Made by a program: the position numbers and the translations under genes. This document shows positions 63,714 through 64,000 of a stretch of DNA of 64,000 nucleotides, one piece after another; position 1 is the first letter of the stretch; the number at the start of each line of letters is the position of its first letter. Below the pieces are notes generated by a model. That model saw only the letters and a program-made list of their open reading frames with translations. It was not told where the DNA came from and ran no database searches. Source of the DNA: Blautia hydrogenotrophica DSM 10507. GTDB taxonomy: Bacteria; Bacillota; Clostridia; Lachnospirales; Lachnospiraceae. The stretch is taken from the NCBI RefSeq assembly GCF_034356035.1, contig NZ_CP136423.1, forward strand, positions 2,294,001 to 2,358,000, in the 5' to 3' direction.

Positions 63714-63776
63714 ATGGCACCTTCTCTTTTCTATCTTAATACTCCTTGCATATAAAACAAAAAACATACGACGCAT

Positions 63777-63936
63777 TTAGACAAAAAGCGTATTGATTCA
63801 GACAAAAAATTTTGCTATGATAAAGACGGGCGTTATCGTCGGGAGGGCGATGGCGGTTAGCCTTCCGCCAGGAAAACTGAATTTCCTGTTTACATAGAAA
63901 TCCTTTGGGAAATCTTATGTATTGGAGGGATGCTTC
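63777..63936 (+). promoter_or_regulatory. Promoter and structured leader of the holin-like toxin
   Basis: TTGATT (63793-63798), 17 nt, TATGAT (63816-63821). The leader folds into GACG/CGTC and GGCGG/CCGCC hairpins (about 63825-63872). AGACAAAAA occurs twice 20 bp apart (63779 and 63800). Long structured leaders are usual for type I-like toxins. Confidence 0.5.
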
Positions 63937-64000
63937 ATGATTACGTATGATAGCCTATTTGCCTATACGGTAATGATAGCTACAATCATCAAGATTGTGT
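63937..64000 (+). CDS. Putative holin-like toxin (Hol_Tox), 3' end outside window
   Basis: MITYDSLFAYTVMIATIIKI... with GGAGGG 7 nt before the ATG; 21 codons seen before the edge. The MxTYExLFxxxxxxxxxIxxIV pattern is that of the small hydrophobic Hol_Tox peptides, single-span membrane toxins of Firmicutes. Divergent from fic. Confidence 0.7.
   Translation, partial: MITYDSLFAYTVMIATIIKIV

Noticed and set aside
63700..64000. Right attachment site (attR) in the window
   Set aside because: No second copy of the ssrA 3' end (GGTTCGATTCCCGCC) was found near the right end.

Overview
The window reads as the chromosome of a low-to-mid GC Firmicute, most likely a gut Lachnospiraceae (Blautia-like; inferred from gene types, AGGAGG ribosome sites and codon use, not from a marker gene). 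About 24 kb of host chromosome is followed by a prophage integrated at the 3' end of the tmRNA gene.

Host part (1-24050). 1-3923: YhgE/Pip membrane protein (5' end outside the window), a secreted ComEC-like metallo-beta-lactamase protein and a duplicated PF06541 membrane protein. 4134-13898: a leftward sugar-uptake and catabolic cluster. Its transport arm (binding protein, ATPase, permease) is followed by an isomerase, a Gfo/Idh dehydrogenase and a D-aminoacylase-like amidohydrolase; a second unit carries a GntR/HutC regulator, an SIS protein and a PfkB kinase. Repeated TATACA-N3-TGTATA sites surround a clear promoter in front of the binding protein. 14263-20099: tRNA-Pro, a GNAT acetyltransferase, a degenerate transposase, and leuCD facing a LysR regulator across a shared dyad. 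20302-23567: DUF4234 protein, ilvC, ilvN, a tyrosine phosphatase; then ssrA (23701-24050).

Prophage (about 24051-62650). The integrase lies beside ssrA. A leftward early operon runs from a cro-like gene at 49943 down to 25427: antirepressors, RecT, an SbcC-like ATPase, two OB-fold proteins, YopX, PAPS-reductase-like and metallohydrolase genes, HNH and GIY-YIG endonucleases, a replication organiser with helicase loader, and many tiny Cys-rich proteins. The S24 repressor faces right at 50088. Right of it are a three-part endolysin and the receptor-binding/tail-tip genes up to 62622. No tape measure, tail tube, head, portal or terminase gene follows; instead there is a terminator, a small gene, a Fic gene and a divergent holin-like toxin at the window edge.

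Several early genes carry single lesions (nonsense codons, a 12-nt insertion with a stop, -1 shifts in A runs), and the integrase lacks the usual His of its HxxR box, so this looks like a decaying prophage. The least expected find is a pair of homologous, covarying two-hairpin small RNA genes on the + strand (46822-46895 and 47646-47715), each with its own promoter, opposite to the leftward operon. Another odd site is a 12-nt insertion containing TAA exactly inside the HxHxDH metal site of the prophage metallohydrolase, flanked by synonymous Gly codons.
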